This document shows, piece after piece, positions 22,405-32,570 of a DNA stretch of 64,000 nt. The notes under the pieces were generated by a model. That model worked only from the letters and a program-made list of their open reading frames with translations. It was not told the DNA's origin and searched no databases. Made by a program: the position numbers and the translations under genes. The DNA lies in assembly GCF_029873635.1 (NCBI RefSeq), contig NC_080422.1, forward strand, positions 5,870,001 through 5,934,000. Reading direction: 5' to 3'. This stretch comes from Malania oleifera. Taxonomy: Eukaryota > Streptophyta > Magnoliopsida > Santalales > Ximeniaceae. Numbering within the stretch: position 1 is the stretch's first letter; every line of letters begins with the position of its first letter.

Positions 22405-25400
22405 CTCCAGCCAGAGTGTTTGCGCTGACCCTAGATGACATTGAGACGGCGGGTGACGTGGTCACAAGTATGGTTGTTATGCTTTCTTTTAAAGTTATTG
22501 CATTGTTTGATTCAGGTGTCACACACTCGTTTGTGTCTTCGTGGTGCACTAGACTATGTGGGGCAAAAACACAGTTGTTAGACATTGAACTGTTGGTATC
22601 TACACCGACTGGGTCAACAGTGAGGTGTAGTAGGGTGCTCCGAGGTTGTCTAGTTGATATTCAAGGGAAGACTTTGTCTGTTGATTTGATAGTGCTGGAC
22701 ATGCACGGGTTTGATGTTATATTCGGCATGGATTGGCTAACAGCTAATTTTTCCAGCATAGATTGCCGAGCACAAGAAGTGATATTCAGACCTCCGGGGA
22801 AATCGAAATTCAGGTTTGTAGAATCGCAGGTGCAATCCCCGCCTCAGCTAGTTTCAACTATCCAAGTTAGGAGACTACTGTTGAGTGGTTGTCAAGGTTT
22901 TGTGGCAGTTGAGAAGGAGATGTCAAAGAATGAATTGAAACTTGCTAGCACGCCTGTAGTAAAGAAATTTACAGATGTTTTCCCATATGAGTTACCAGGC
23001 TTGCCACCTGATCGTGAGGTAGATTTTCCTATTGATCTACTTCCAACTGCAGCGCCGATTTCTAAAGTACCTTACCGAATGGCGCCAGCGAAGTTAGCAT
23101 AATTGAAGAATTAGTTGCAAAATCTACTTGATAAAGGCTTCATACGACCCAATGTATCTCCGTGGGGAGCTCTAGTTCGATTTGTGAAGAAGAAGGACGG
23201 GTCCATAAGGATGTGTATAGATTACAAGGAAATCAATAAAGTGACAATCAAGAACAAGTAATCTCTACGCCGTATAGATGATTTGTTTGACTAGCTCCAG
23301 GGTACACGAGTGTATTCGAAGGTTGACCTCAGATCCAGCTATCATTAAGTGAAAGTGAAAGCAGAAGACGTCTTGAAGACGACCTTCAGGACTAGGTACG
23401 GGCATTATGAGTTTCTTGTTATGCCGTTTGGTTTGACAAATGCTCCTACAGTATTTATGGACTTGATGAACAGAGTCTTCCATCAATACCTAGACCAATT
23501 TGTTGTTGTTTTTATTGATGATGTACTGGTCTATTCGAGGAGCTATGAGGAGCATGAGATGCACTTGAGGCAGGTTCTACAGATGCTTCGGGAAAAGAAA
23601 TTGTACGCCAAGTTCAGTAAATGTGAATTCTGGCTTGAGAAGGTCGTGTGCTTGGGGCATGTTGTATCTGAAGACCGTATTTATGTGGATCCTAGTAAGG
23701 TTGAGGCCATAGTGAATTGGGCTAGACCGAGGAATGTCTAGGAGATCAGAAGTTTCTTGGGGCTAGCTGGGTATTATGGTCATTTTGTAGAGGGATTCTC
23801 AGCATTATCAGGGCCGTTGACACGAATGACTAAGAATAATGTTGACTTTGAGTAGGACAACAACTACGAGCAGAGTTTTCAAGAGTTGAAGCAAAGGCTA
23901 GTCACAGCGCCGGTACTGATCATCCCGTCAGGGGGTGAGGGTTATACTATCTACAGTGATGCGTCCTTGAAGGGACTTGGCTGTGTATTGATGCAGCATG
24001 GCAGGGTGGTGGTGTATGTGTCCAAACAGTTGAAAGAATATGAAAAGAACTACCCTACCCATGATCTTGAACTGGCTGCAGTAGTATACGCATTGAAGAT
24101 TTGGAAGCATTATCTGTATGGCGAGCTGTGTGAAATTTTTTCCAACCACAAGAGTTTGAAGTACTTTTTCATGTAGAAGGAATTAAATATGAGGTAGAGA
24201 GTGTGGTTGGAGTAATTAAGAATTTCGATTGTTCTATCAATTATCACCCAAGGAAAGCAAACGTGGTAGCTGATGCATTGAGTAGGAAATCGAGGGAATT
24301 AGCATTGGTGACTATGGAGATCCAATATCCGATCATGATGGATCTGGAGAGACTCGGCATCAAATTAGTTAAGAGTGGTTCTTAGGCTTACATTGCTAGT
24401 TTAGTAGTGCAGCCTACTTTATAGGAGAGGATTAAAGCTGCTTAGAGAGAAGACCCAGAATTAGTAGAGGTGATGGACAGAGTGCAGAGTGGTCAGGGGG
24501 AGGAATTCAGTGTTGCAGATGACGGAGCTTTGCGGTTCCGTTCCAGGTTATGTGTTCCTGTTGATGCTGACATCATAAAGACTATTTCAGAGGAAGCCCA
24601 CAAATCTTTGTATACAGTTTATTTGGGCAGTACGAAGATGTACAGGGATCTGCGAGAGTCGTACAGGTGGAGTGGTATGAAGAGAGAGATTGCCAAGTAT
24701 GTAGCCCAGTGTCTGACGTGCCAGCATGTGAAAGATGAGCACCAGAGGCCGGCAGGGCAGTTGCAGGTGCTACTTATCCCATAGTGGAAGTGAGATCATA
24801 TATCCATGGACTTCGTTTCAGGGCTGCCGTCAACATCGCATGGCCATAATGCAATTTGGGTGATAGTAGATCGGTTGACTAAGACCGCCCATTTCCTCCC
24901 TATCAAGATTAGCTATTCCCTTAACCGTTTAGCGGAGATTTACGTCCAGGAGATAGTTCATTCTCATGGAGAGCCTGTATCTATTGTGTGAGATCAAGAC
25001 CCGCGTTTCATGTCACAGTTCTGGAAGTGTCTGCAAGAAGCTCTAGGGTCTTAGTTATCGTTTAACACAACATTCCATCCTCAGTCAGATGGGCAGACTG
25101 AGAGGATGATACAAATATTAGAGGATATGCTCCGAGCATGTGTATTAGATTTTGGGGGTAGTTGGACTCAGTTCATGCCATTGGTAAAGTTTGCGTATAA
25201 TAACAATTATCAGACTAGCATTGACATGACACCATTTGAGGCTCTATATGGTAGGAGATGCCGTTCTCCTTTGTTTTGGGATGAGATGGGTGAGCGGCAA
25301 GTTGTGGGGCCAAAGCTAGTACAACAAGCGTGTGATAATTAAAGTTTGACTTATCAGAGATAGAATTAGTGCAGCTCAAAGTCGACAGAAAAGTTATGTT

Positions 25401-25829
25401 GACAATCGCCGCAGGAATCTGGAATTTGATGTGGGTAATCATGTGCTTTTGAAGATAGCTCCGCTGAAAGGGGTTATGAGGTTCGGCAAGAAGGGTAAAC
25501 TTAGTCTTAGGTTTATCGGTTCATTTGAGATTCTAGATAAAGTGGGGCCGGTTGCCTATAGGTTAGCTTTGCCACCTATGTTGTCCAGGATCCACGACGT
25601 ATTCTACGTGTCTATGTTGAGAAAATACGTCCCAGATCCTTCTCATATCATCAGTTATAGTGAATTAGAGCTCACTGATTCACTGGTGTATGAGGAGGTA
25701 CCAATACAGATTCTGGATTGGAAAGTGCAGGAGTTACATAAGAAGGAGATTCCTCAGGTAAAATTTTTATGGAGGAATCATACAGTTGAAGAGACTTCTT
25801 GGGAATCTGAGGAGCAGATGAAGCAATAG
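22405..25829 (+). pseudogene. Gypsy 1 pol (PR-RT-RH-INT-chromo), broken
   Basis: The protease motif is ALFDSGVTHSF near 22500 (the usual DSGAT has become DSGVT). RT shows [16 protein letters not shown] near 23185, then [17 protein letters not shown] and the catalytic FIDD at 23511-23522. RNase H follows with [15 protein letters not shown] near 23950. The integrase zinc finger lies around 24600-24745 (CLTCQHVKDEHQRPAG) and the core around 24806-25260, with MDFVSGLPSTSHGHNAIW and HPQSDGQTERMIQ. The C-terminus, KVQELHKKEIPQVKFLWRNH, resembles the chromo-like tail of this clade. More than ten stops make it inactive. Confidence 0.88.
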
Positions 25830-26096
25830 TATCCGCACCTATTCCAAGAAGTCTAATTGGGTAAACTGTAGTAGTTAGATAGTATTTCTTTTGCAGGTAC
25901 ATGTAAAAGGTTTAGTTAGTAAGTGACATTTTAGTTTTGAGAGAATTTTCTTTTGTATGTGTAATCTCCCTAGACTCGAAATCTAACCATGGTATTCCTC
26001 CGCCATAAGCGAGGGTAAGTAATAAAATAAGCAGACCACTTTGTTTTAAGGAATAATGAGTTATATGAACAGTAAATTTCGAGGACGAAATTTTTA

Positions 26097-26197
26097 TAAG
26101 GAGGGGAGAATGTAGTGACCTGAGAGTAATTATGGTATTTTAAATAATAACATAGAGAGAGAAAATAGAAATGGAAACAGAAATAGAAGGAGGCAGC
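26097..26197 (+). repeat. Gypsy 1 polypurine tract and truncated 3' LTR
   Basis: The purine tract AAGGAGGGGAGAA (26098-26110) is followed by TGTAGTGACCTGAGAG at 26111. This matches the first ~87 bases of the 5' LTR up to about 26197, where antisense copia sequence begins. Confidence 0.85.
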
Positions 26198-26670
26198 AGT
26201 AACAACACCATTCCAACTTTCAGGCAACTGACTAAGAATCAATAGGGCCCGAATCTCATTATCAAACGTTATCTCGACTGAGGTGAGTTGATCAGACGAC
26301 TCATTGAAGTTATTCAAATCTCTGCTAAAACTCTCACCTGCGGACATGCTCATTGTAAATAGTATTTTCATGAGATGTATCTTCTTTACGACTGAAGGTT
26401 GCTCGTACATATTAGAGAGCGCATCCATCAGAGACTTGGTGGATGTTATATGCTTGATATTGAATGCCACAGACTTTGACAACATCATTCTAATGGCTCT
26501 GAGGGCTTTTCAGTCAAACAACTCCCACTCGCTCTCCTTCATGGATTCTAGCTTCTCCATCAGTGGTAAGTGCAACTCCTTACCAAACAAATAGTTCTCG
26601 ATCTGCTTTTCTAGAAACCGAAGTTCGTGCTGTCAAACATCTCGATCCAAGAGCTCTTTTCATTCGACAT
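26198..26670 (-). pseudogene. Antisense copia gag fragment
   Basis: On the minus strand the frame starts at 26670 with MSNEKSSWIEMFDSTNFGFW. It continues through KQIEDYLFGKELHLPL, MYEQPSVVKKIHLMK and LNNFNESSDQLTSVEI to LILSQLPESWNGVVT. This is the UBN2-type gag N-terminus of a copia element different from the outer one. At least one stop is present near 26515. Homology ends abruptly at the truncated gypsy 1 LTR, so the rest of this element (knuckle, pol, second LTR) is lost. Confidence 0.85.
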
Positions 26671-27438
26671 CTTGATTTGCTGATTTAGAAATGTAATTAG
26701 CTCAATTGGATAGCACGGTTGGATCCAGAACGGCCGAAAACCCTAGAAATGGCTTAAGTCGCTTGAAAAACAGACCCGAAATGGCTTCAAAAAGCCCGAT
26801 CAAACTTTCAGTCAAACTTGGTCAACTTTAACGGAATATTCCCTAACGGCGTTAGTGATGCCGTTAACTGAACCGTTTGCTGACGTGGCACCATGGGGCC
26901 CGCCTACTGGCGAGTGACTGTGGGACCCACTTGATGATGTGGCGCTGATGTGGCGTGGGCCCAGGCTGATGTGGCAGCTGTCTTGGCTACTGACGTCGCG
27001 GTGACGCGGCTGTGGACTGGGCACTTACTTGGTGCCACGTGGCACGTACGTGGCTGCTTGCTGGGCGCTAACGAGGCCTGGGTTCTGGCTGACGTGCGCT
27101 GACGTGGACGGGTGACGTGGCGCTGACGCCACTCGTCTTCAACCTCCGTCCGTTCTTCGGCGCGTGGCCACGCGTGGATTGTGCTGTCGACTTCCTGCTA
27201 GCGCGTGAAGGCGCGTGAAGGCCCGTGGCAACACGATCTTTACGCCGGTGGCGTGTGTGGGCGCATGCGGCTTCGTCCGAACTCCGTTTGAGTTCCTGTT
27301 ACCACCATTGGATTCGTCTCGGCGAGAGGAGTTTAATGGTAGCCTTAAAATTAAATTTTGAACTACTGAACCGAGGCTTAAAATCCAAAAATTTTTCTCC
27401 GATCTGGCGATTCTACTCCAACCAAGCTCTGTTACCAA
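26671..27438 (-). other. Leader of the antisense copia fragment with primer site
   Basis: The interval between the gag start and the LTR edge. On the minus strand, ATTGGTAACAGAGC (27426-27439, complement on +) is a primer-site-like sequence right after the LTR end. The interval is unusually GC-rich for this window (many GACGTGGC words, about 26870-27130) and has no recognised coding sequence. Confidence 0.65.
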
Positions 27439-27736
27439 TTGTTGGGGATAAAACCTGGAGCAACAATCACACGGGAGCACACACCACTGCACTATACTAG
27501 AGAAAAAATACAAGGAGGAGCCACTGCTCAACTCTCTCTGTCTCTCTCTTCTCTCTCTCTCTTACTGCAACTCTCTGCACACACTCTCACTTCTCGCAGC
27601 TTACACTGCTCAACACTCACTACACACAACACACTCACACCTCTCTCCGCACACTGCACAACTCTACACAGCTACACAACTCTCTACTCACCACACTCAT
27701 TACAACCCACACACATAGCACAGCTCCACACACACG

Positions 27737-27768
<32 letters not shown>

Positions 27769-27900
27769 AGGGGGAGCAAAATTCAAAGGTGGTGGCTACA
27801 GTTTCAGCAAAATCTGCAGAGTAGGTGGCCGTCGGTCTTCAACGTCCAAGTTAGCGGCTGGGCTGGTGCGGCTGTCGGTGACTCCTCACCTACAATCTGA
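27439..27900 (-). repeat. LTR of the antisense copia fragment (outer end uncertain)
   Basis: On + strand it starts TGTTGGGGATAAAAC, the complement of an LTR 3' end, next to the primer site. It contains CT- and CA-rich tracts (27530-27760) including a TA run near 27738. The 5' end of this LTR could not be fixed; 27900 is a guess. Confidence 0.45.
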
Positions 27901-28694
27901 ATAGTTGGAAAATCTTCAGAATAAGATCAACTTGAATATAAAGGCCAGACTTTGACACTGAGAGTGGGCGACTGCTGCTGTTGCTGTTCTAGTTGATCCT
28001 TGGCCAATAAAAAAAAACTTTACCCCTGTTGCAACTATTTTTTTTTTGCTCGTCACAACACCAAAAGAAAGAGTTTAAGTTCAAAGTGACCTCATGGAAA
28101 ATATGTATAATGCAAAAATCAACAAACCACCATCCTGAATGAGTTGAGCAAAGACCCAGCTGCTTCGACCCTTCGAAAGACAACTCAGAGAAGAGCTTTG
28201 ATTGATTTCTTATACACAGAAGAGGCTTGGAGCAGCGGGAGACTAGGACTGTGGATGGCTAAGAGCTGGTGAAGGGGAATGAGAGGCCGTGGACGACAAT
28301 GATAGCGTGGGGCGTGGGCAATGTTGTGCGGCGTGGGTGACGTGCCGGTAGAGTCGTGAACAGTGTATGCCTCCTCCCTATTTTATAAGCTTATTTTTTT
28401 TTTGTATTTTGCTTGCCTAAGGTATGTACCCCCGGGCAAAGTGGGTTGCACCCATTGAGGAAGTGTACAAACTTTTTTAAAAAGACAAAATACATCCCTA
28501 ATACATATATATACATATAAAAAGACAACATATACATATATATATACTTATACACATATCTTCTGCTTTTTCTTTTTTCATTTCTTTTTTTTTACTCTTA
28601 TTGTCCACTTTTATCCCCCTGAACACAGAGACTTGGCCAAAAATATACAACTTAATTTCCCAAAAATAGAAGGACCCGGACTCCATTTTTTTAA
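27901..28694. other. Unassigned repeat-derived sequence
   Basis: No coding sequence, element ends or target duplication recognised. It may be the rest of the antisense copia LTR or part of the older LTR that ends near 29090. TATAC-rich low-complexity DNA lies near 28500-28560. Confidence 0.4.
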
Positions 28695-28990
28695 AATGTT
28701 CGAAACTTGGTAAAAATGTATCGGGACTCGGTAAAGACACCGAGACTCACTAAAAATAAAACGGGACTCGGTAAAAATAAAGGGACTCAATTAAAATATA
28801 CTGAGACTCGATAAAAACATTGGGACTCAATTGAAACATACTGGGACTTATTTAAAACATACAGGGACTCGGCAAAAACATCGGGACTCAACTTAAAGAA
28901 TACTAGGACTCTTTTTCGAAAATGACCGGGGGCTCAACTTAAAACACTGAGACTCAATTTAAAACATCGGGACTCAGTTAAAAACATTGG
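28695..28990 (+). repeat. GGGACTCGGTAAAA-type tandem repeat
   Basis: About 12 degenerate units of 20-28 bp, each with a (G)GGACTC core followed by an A-rich spacer (GGTAAAAA, AATTAAAA, GGCAAAAA). The array stops where the sequence GGGTCTCCTTAGGG and then TTGGGGTGTCGACGCA follow (to 29090). That resembles the 3' end of a gypsy LTR, so the array may belong to the U3 region of an older element. Confidence 0.85.
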
Positions 28991-29173
28991 GCTTTTCAAA
29001 TAGGGTCCACCAATTTCTAAGGCAAGAAGTCAACTTTTACTACACAGGGTCTCCTTAGGGTAGCATGGTTAAAATTGGGGTGTCGACGCATATTACCTAA
29101 GTAGGGGAACTATAACATGCTTAACAATATATACAATACTAGAGATTCACTCTTTCTACATATAAATATAAAT

Positions 29174-31220
29174 TGTAAGAACTTGAACCGTAGTATATGG
29201 ATTAAATATTCGAAAGAGGGGTAAGTGGTAATTTGGGCAAGCTTCATCGACGAAGCCAAAGTTCGTCAACGAAGTCCCTTTTGTTCTTGGTGACGAAATT
29301 CAGTGTCTCATCGACGAGGAGATCCTGAGGGATTTTGGGAAAAATCACGAACCTTGGCTCGTCGATGAGGCCACCATCTCATCGACGAAGGTAATGGCGG
29401 AATCGTCGACGAGGATGCCAATTCGTCGATGAATTCACCCGAGTCAAAAGGCTATAAATATCCAAAAGGGTTGCTTCCAAGCTAAGTTAGCTTGATTCTC
29501 TCTCCCTCTCTCTCTAGAACTCGAAGCTCTCTCTCTCTCTCTCTCTCTCTCTTAATTTCTTCGTCGTTTGTCGCCCGATTCATGAATCAGACGTTACTGT
29601 GAGGATCAAGGAAGGATTCTCTACGTTTCTAGTGGATCGGAATTGCGTTTCAAGCGATTTTGGGTTTCGGGCTAGAATCGAGGTAAGACTCGGTTTTCGT
29701 TTCTGATTCAGAATATATGTAGTAGTATGAATTGTAAGCATGTATTGTATTGTGATTTGTAGGCTTTGGAGTCTCGGTTCGTAGTTTTGGGGACTGTAGA
29801 GTTCGTAGTTGGAATTCGGGTTAAGGTAAGGGGATTCAGTTTATATCAGTTTATTTTTGAAATTAAGATCGGTAAACTTGTAGGCTACGATTATATGTAT
29901 GTTTTGGTAATTTATTTGGGGAAATCTATTGGGTAAAATACGAAATTTTTGGGTTACAGTTTTCAAAAAAATTTGGGGATTTCAGGTATCATCTCTGCTT
30001 TGTTTGGAAAATCGTTTGTTTTGTTTAAACTATATTATTGAGATGACTGTTATCCATATTTGTATAAATTGTATACTTGAATTGGAAAACGATATGATTT
30101 GTCGTAAACCAAATAAGTGTGGTATGTATGGTTGTATGTAGTTGTTCTAGGTATTTGTAAAAACTGCTATGTGGCGGCTAATTACCATATGCTAATATGT
30201 ATAGGAGTGTGAGCTCCAAAATGATACCAAGTTTTGTAAAATCGGCTAAGGGCGGCTAATTACCGTACGCTGAAACTGCTATGTGGCGGCTAATTACCGT
30301 ACGTTGTGCCATGTACCGGCGTCAAAACCATGGGCGGGAGTGTCTGGCTATATATCCGAGGGTGTGAAATATCACTACGTATCCCGGCTGGTCACCGAGG
30401 GGTGTGAGCTACACTGTATTGGCAATGTAATCACTGTGAAGTTTCGGGTTTCATGGAGTAGTTGCGTTTTCGCAATGTAATTGCTTTGAAACTTTGGGTT
30501 CATGGAATAGTTGCATATTAGTGTAAGCTACATCATATTGGTAATGTAATCGTTGTGAAGCTTCGGGTTTCATAGCGTAGTTGTGTATTAGTGTGACGAC
30601 ACTGACCGTATGTTTTGGGTATCGTATGTATTGGAATGCATTTGTAAAAATACTGGAACTGTATGGAACTGTATGGAAATGTTTTCGAATTGTATCGTAT
30701 TGTATAGTGTTATGTTTTGCGTAAAATAACATTGGTATGCTACACATTGATATAACCCGCTTTCTTCCTTACTAAGAGGTGTCTCACCTCGAATGTACGT
30801 ACAATGTTTTCAAGTCCATCAGGTAGCCGTATTTAGCATCCTAGCAATCAGAGGCGGGGGTATCATTACCTGCTATTAGTACCTGGTTAGGTACGAGATT
30901 TTGTAACCGGGTTGTCATAATGAGTTTTGTCTACACCCAGAGTATGTACAGTATTTATGGGATTGTATACCTTAGTATTGCATAGGTTCGTGTATCCTAA
31001 CTTTGTACAGACTCTGGTATGGTGTGTAATATAAATAGATGAAGCATTTTTCGCTGCGTAACTAATGAGTATGGATGTATATGTGTACGTGTATAGGGCA
31101 TCTGTGTGCCCCACGAGGTTGGACCCTCTTGTTGTATTGTATTATGTATGTTTGAATTAATACAGAGACAGGTAGGGTTACTATATCCACACCACCCATC
31201 TGCGGGTTCAGGGCGTGATA
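29174..31220 (+). repeat. Gypsy 2 5' LTR
   Basis: Contains eight TCGTCGACGA-like palindromes (29246-29436), a TATA box (CTATAAATATCC near 29452), a CT microsatellite (29526-29552), GGTAAGGGGATTCAG near 29825, repeated ATGTGGCGGCTAATTACCG blocks (30170-30310), repeats around TGTAATC.(C/T)TGTGAAG (30420-30590) and the module TTACTAAGAGGTGTCTCACC near 30770. Confidence 0.92.
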
Positions 31221-31222
31221 AC

Positions 31223-31234
31223 TTGGTATCAGAG
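31223..31234 (+). promoter_or_regulatory. Primer-binding site of gypsy 2
   Basis: TGGTATCAGAGC, directly after the LTR end, complementary to initiator Met tRNA. Confidence 0.88.
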
Positions 31235-31544
31235 CTAACCAGGTTACTAGGTCTTGTAGACTTGGTTAGGAGTATTGATGTGTACATACCAGAGTATAGG
31301 ATGTAAGAAATGGGTAGTGTTGTTCGAGGGTTGTTTTGTTTCTAGACCGGGATTTGTCGGCGGTATTTCATGTTTTTCTTAGGATAACAATTCCAGTAAA
31401 GGCAGGGCAAACCATTTATGGATTCGTGTCGATGTGACAGGGCAGACTTAGACCTGTGAGAGTAATAGTTTACATGATTAGGTCTATGATTGTGTTAACT
31501 GTGTACGATATAAGAATTCTAACCGATTCCTATTTTGTTTCAGA

Positions 31545-32570
31545 ATGGAGCCCAAAGATAATAACTTGGAAGTGGCTCCGAGGAGACGGCAAGCGATGAA
31601 TCTCCTTCTGTGTCTCATGGTTTGGCGAGACAAGTGATCCGAGAGATTGGGCGAAGTGTTAGGAGACGCGAGAGCTCTCCTACTGATGCGAGGTGTACCT
31701 TCGAGAGGTTCACACGCTTGCACCCTCCAACATTTACGGGAAGACCTGATCCGATAGTGGCAGAGGACTGAGTTGAGAAGACCGAGAGGATTTTGGAAGT
31801 CCTCCACTGCATTGAGAGGCAGAAGGTTTTGTACGCTACCTTCTAGCTGACTGGGGAGGCAGGGTGTTGGTGTATTGCGATGAGTCTGCTTGAGAAGTAG
31901 AGAGCTGTTCCATCTGATATGATGTGGGGCCACTTCAAGGAGGTATTTTTCGAGAGATACTTTTCGGTCTCCACTCGGGATGCGAAGGCCGATGAGTTCT
32001 CGGGCCTGATGCAGGGAACTTTGACAGTGCAGAGGTATGCCGCCAGATTTATCGAGTTATCTCGGTTTGTGCTGTACTTGGTTTTGAATGAGCATAAGAA
32101 GGCTCGGAGGTTCGAGAGGGGTCTAAGGAAAGACATCCGTCATCTTGTGGGTCTCTGTTCTGGTGGATAAAGCCATCATAGTTAAGACTGACCTTCGGGG
32201 AGATGAGGTAGTGTAGGATCAAGGGAAGAGGCCAGTATCGTCTGGTCCTTAGAGTGGTCCTTGGCAAGGATAGTGGAAGAAGAAGAAGAGCTACACTTGC
32301 GCTTATCGGTAGAACATCAAGCGGCAGAGTTATCAAGGGGGATCTGTCCCCCGCACCGTGCGCCAAGTGCCGTAAAAGGCACGATGGTGAATGTCAGTTG
32401 TTCTAGGGAAACTGCTACGACTGTGGCAAATCAGGCCACATGTCACAGAACTATCAGGCACCGAGGAGAGATACGCCTGCACAGAGCCAGAATCGTGGGA
32501 GTAATCAGATGCCTCGGGGAAATTACCCTGCAACCACGACTCCGGCAAGGGTATATTCACTAACTCCAGC
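31545..32570 (+). pseudogene. Gypsy 2 gag, broken
   Basis: It starts at ATG 31545 (MEPKDNNLEVAPRRRQ). The gag domain shows FERFTRLHPPTFTGRPDP and then FFERYFSVSTRDAKADEF near 31950. A zinc-knuckle region, CYDCGKSGHMSQ, lies near 32410-32450. Stops and frameshifts occur (for example TGA for the expected Trp near 31769 and TAG for Gln near 31845 and 31899). Confidence 0.85.

Larger units (their letters stand above)
18827..26197 (+). mobile_element. Ty3/gypsy element 1 (Tekay/Del-like chromovirus), 3' LTR truncated
   Basis: The 5' LTR (18827-21078) starts TGTAGTGACCC. A Met-tRNA-type primer site follows, then gag, protease, RT, RNase H, integrase and a C-terminal chromo-like segment, then a purine tract (AAGGAGGGGAGAA) and the start of a 3' LTR at 26111. 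Only about 87 bases of the 3' LTR remain before unrelated antisense copia sequence. No target duplication can therefore be checked. It is inserted in LTR fragment D. All frames carry stops. Confidence 0.88.

Noticed and set aside
27139-27900. Possible protein-coding frames on both strands in the GC-rich and CT-rich stretch
   Set aside because: They lie in the leader and LTR of an antisense copia fragment; composition, not coding, explains the openness.
30420-30600. CRISPR-like evenly spaced repeats
   Set aside because: Units are degenerate, lie within an LTR and have no unique spacers; the window is plant nuclear DNA.
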